Positions 22,746 through 23,931 of a stretch of DNA of 23,931 nt are shown in pieces. The first letter of the stretch is position 1. The number at the start of each line of letters is the position of its first letter. Source of the DNA: a virus; IMG/VR virus record IMGVR_UViG_3300021373_000454, positions 1 to 23,931 of that record. One strand, written 5' to 3'. The notes beneath the pieces are model-generated. The model was given only the letters and a program-made list of their open reading frames with translations, was not told the DNA's origin and ran no database searches. Made by a program: the position numbers and the translations under genes.

Positions 22746-23291
22746 TTAATTAAATTTTATACAAATATCATTATGATTCATTCTGTAGACTTTTTGATCG
22801 TCTATAGTAAACTCATACTCTGAGTTTTTTGTAAACCCTATTTTTTCTCCCTCATTAAATACAGAGCTATGCTTTACAATTCCCACATGCTCCTCTTCTT
22901 TCTTGTCCGATCTATAAATTTCACTGTCTTGATTATGATCGATAGGAGAAATGAAACAGTAATTTTTTGTAGTTTTCCACCCCTTGTCATCCTTGTACAT
23001 ATATATTCTTTGAGGATTAACTAAATACTCTCCATCCCTAAAGAACTCGTTACTCTTTCTTTTCTTACCCTTGGCGTCTAAGTATGTTCTAAACACATTG
23101 TGATGAACAACTACTAGGCTACCAAGTGGTATCTCTCCACCCTTCGGCACCGCACACACAACTCCCAGCCTGTTCACATAACTGGCATCCTCTATTGAAG
23201 TGTTTATCGTGAACTCTTGATCCGCTATTGTTTTTGTGTTGTTGTACTCTTTCCCGAATGGCTTTATTAAATAATCCCATCTTGGTGTCAT
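22746..23291 (-). CDS. Putative tandem GroES-like co-chaperonin
   Basis: A 181-aa protein. The C-terminal half ends with VGIVKHSS...GEKIGFTKNSEYEFTIDDQK and YRMNHNDICIKF, which aligns well by eye with the GroES end (GxVxAVG...GDxVxFxxYxGxExxIDGExYxxxxExDILA). The N-terminal half repeats the plan: RLGVVCAVPKGGEIPLGSLV, VVHHNVFRTY, then a long loop and IYMYKDDKGW. Residues ~15-42 (NNTKTIADQEF region) sit where GroES has its mobile loop. Phages such as T4 (gp31) encode co-chaperonins to fold their capsid protein with host GroEL, and the gene lies just upstream of the head cluster. The start overlaps the upstream stop (ATGA). Proteins of this look are common in marine phages, as I recall. The fold is inferred without a search. 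Confidence 0.6.
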   Translation of the reverse strand: MTPRWDYLIKPFGKEYNNTKTIADQEFTINTSIEDASYVNRLGVVCAVPKGGEIPLGSLVVVHHNVFRTYLDAKGKKRKSNEFFRDGEYLVNPQRIYMYKDDKGWKTTKNYCFISPIDHNQDSEIYRSDKKEEEHVGIVKHSSVFNEGEKIGFTKNSEYEFTIDDQKVYRMNHNDICIKFN

Positions 23292-23506
23292 ATTAAATTT
23301 ATATTGTATTCTACTACTATTGGAATGTCTTTAAACTCTTTCCATTTTACAGACTCTTCGTTTTTCTTGACCCAAACACTGAATCCTTCTTGCTCTTGAG
23401 CTATATCACTTATTGTGTATGATCCCCCTAGAACCTCTTGATTAACTATGTAGTGCATAGCATTCTTGTAGTCTGCTCCAACTGAAATCTTTCTAATATA
23501 ATTCAT
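23288..23506 (-). CDS. Small conserved-looking protein of unknown function (72 aa)
   Basis: A compact soluble protein with mixed alpha/beta pattern: a strand (YIRKISVGADY), a helix (KNAMHYIVNQEVLG), then strands (YTISDIAQE, FSVWVKKNEES, IPIVVEYNINL). No signal or membrane part. It is translationally coupled on both sides, with TAATG at its start (1-nt overlap with the MORN-like gene) and ATGA at its end (4-nt overlap with the GroES-like gene). I recall similar short proteins next to GroES-like genes in marine phages but know no function. It may act with its neighbour. Confidence 0.7.
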   Translation of the reverse strand: MNYIRKISVGADYKNAMHYIVNQEVLGGSYTISDIAQEQEGFSVWVKKNEESVKWKEFKDIPIVVEYNINLI

Positions 23507-23802
23507 TACATTTTATTTTCATCACTAAAGTTAGTGATTTTAACTATCTTACCCATATCATAGTGTATGGTTTGTTCTACAAAACCATTTGGTTTATAGA
23601 CCACAAACATACCGTGATTAATAAGTTTATCCCCTACAGCGATAACATACCCTTCAACCACAGGCTTCCCATTAGAATAAAGAACCATTTTAAGCTCTTT
23701 AGTTGGGGACTTGACTATATGCTTGTCGTTTTCTTGAGAAAACCCAACTTGAAAAGTTAAGAATGCAAATATGCTTAGTATGTATATCTTCAATTGTTCC
23801 AT
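23506..23802 (-). CDS. Secreted MORN/YwqK-like small protein
   Basis: A 98-aa protein with a clear N-terminal signal peptide: charged start, hydrophobic residues ~6-17 (IYILSIFAFLTF) and cleavage probably around VGFSQ-E at residue 22 or 23, a pattern typical of flavobacteria. The mature part has two MORN_2/YwqK-like beta-hairpin units, NGKPVVEGYVIAVGDKLINH (about 46-65) and GMFVVYKPNGFVEQTIHYDM (66-85), then GKIVKI. Such repeats form short beta meanders and in bacteria occur in surface or toxin-immunity proteins. The gene starts 3 nt after the stop of the upstream fibre-like gene. A phage gene with a host-type export signal may act in the envelope, for example in superinfection exclusion, but that is inference. 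Confidence 0.7.
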   Translation of the reverse strand: MEQLKIYILSIFAFLTFQVGFSQENDKHIVKSPTKELKMVLYSNGKPVVEGYVIAVGDKLINHGMFVVYKPNGFVEQTIHYDMGKIVKITNFSDENKM

Positions 23803-23805
23803 TGC

Positions 23806-23931
23806 TTATGCTATTGCTAAATAGATGTATGTTCCCCCACTTTGATTTACTGCATCACCTGCTGATGAAGTCCACTCAAATCCATCACTTAAAAAATCAC
23901 AATAAACATCACCACTTCCTGCAAATTCAGT
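23806..23931 (-). CDS. C-terminal end of a tail-fibre-like protein (partial)
   Basis: Forty-one codons before a TAA at 23806-23808; the start lies outside the window. The end reads ...GDVYCDFLSDGFEWTSSAGD and then NQSGGTYIYLAIA. The pattern FLSxGF...N.SGxTYIYxAxA is one I know from C-termini of large concanavalin/LamG-type phage fibre and structural proteins in marine phages. Its presence upstream of the packaging genes, far from the tail genes at the other end of the window, suggests a second fibre module or a circularly permuted genome. The frame is open to the window edge and is followed 3 nt later by the next gene. Confidence 0.7.
   Translation of the reverse strand, partial: TEFAGSGDVYCDFLSDGFEWTSSAGDAVNQSGGTYIYLAIA

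Noticed and set aside
1-23931. tRNA genes, integrase, repressor or replication genes
   Set aside because: None found by eye; the window is taken up by packaging, virion and small accessory genes. A tRNA scan was not possible here.

Overview
This window is the packaging, head and tail module of a tailed bacteriophage genome. All supported genes lie on the minus strand, so transcription and the gene story run from position 23931 down to 1. The host is probably a marine member of the Bacteroidota (Flavobacteriia-like). The sequence is AT-rich and gene starts lack Shine-Dalgarno purine runs. Some starts are preceded by TAnnTTTG boxes, the Bacteroidota -7 promoter element. A secreted protein has a flavobacterial-looking signal peptide ending ...VGFSQ, and one tail protein carries a long thrombospondin type 3 (TSP3) calcium-binding array of the kind common in flavobacterial surface proteins. 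The head-tail gene set (portal, MCP, two ring/adaptor-like proteins, P22 gp10-like hub, no sheath, tube or tape measure) points to a short-tailed, podovirus-like virion, with resemblance to crAss-like and other marine Bacteroidota podoviruses. This is motif recognition from memory; no database was searched.

Layout in transcription order. (1) 23931-22442: the last 41 codons of a tail-fibre-like protein, then small tightly coupled genes: a secreted MORN/YwqK-like protein, a 72-aa unknown, a putative double-GroES-like co-chaperonin, and two short overlapping genes, one a lipoprotein. (2) 22469-17530: small-terminase candidate, large terminase, portal. (3) 17495-14962: acidic scaffold-like protein with a VQE repeat, then the major capsid protein, closed by a strong intrinsic terminator. 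(4) 14899-14084: one conserved virion-region gene, closed by a hairpin and a second intrinsic terminator. (5) 14070-7283: two ring/nozzle-type connector proteins and a 1745-aa tail hub whose last ~500 residues are a 14-unit TSP3 array. (6) 7272-2733: a 1192-aa spike-like protein with Asp-box-like motifs, then a 315-aa protein that resembles the missing C-terminal module of the hub. (7) 2699-11: two internal-virion (ejection) protein candidates and a small protein with a two-copy TGYxG repeat.

The most unusual feature is the tail hub. Its conserved C-terminal module seems to have been detached and lies two genes downstream. A TSP3 stalk and a 1192-aa spike-like gene occupy the ~5 kb between the two halves. 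I read this as a possible remodelled host-recognition apparatus in which a calcium-stiffened rod was grafted onto the tail tip. Other points of interest are the deeply overlapping genes upstream of the terminase, a CAAA repeat whose slippage would fuse two of them, terminators isolating one gene, and a possible phage-encoded tandem GroES protein. I found no integrase, repressor, replication gene, tRNA or CRISPR array. No stretch of more than about 70 bases lacks a gene.
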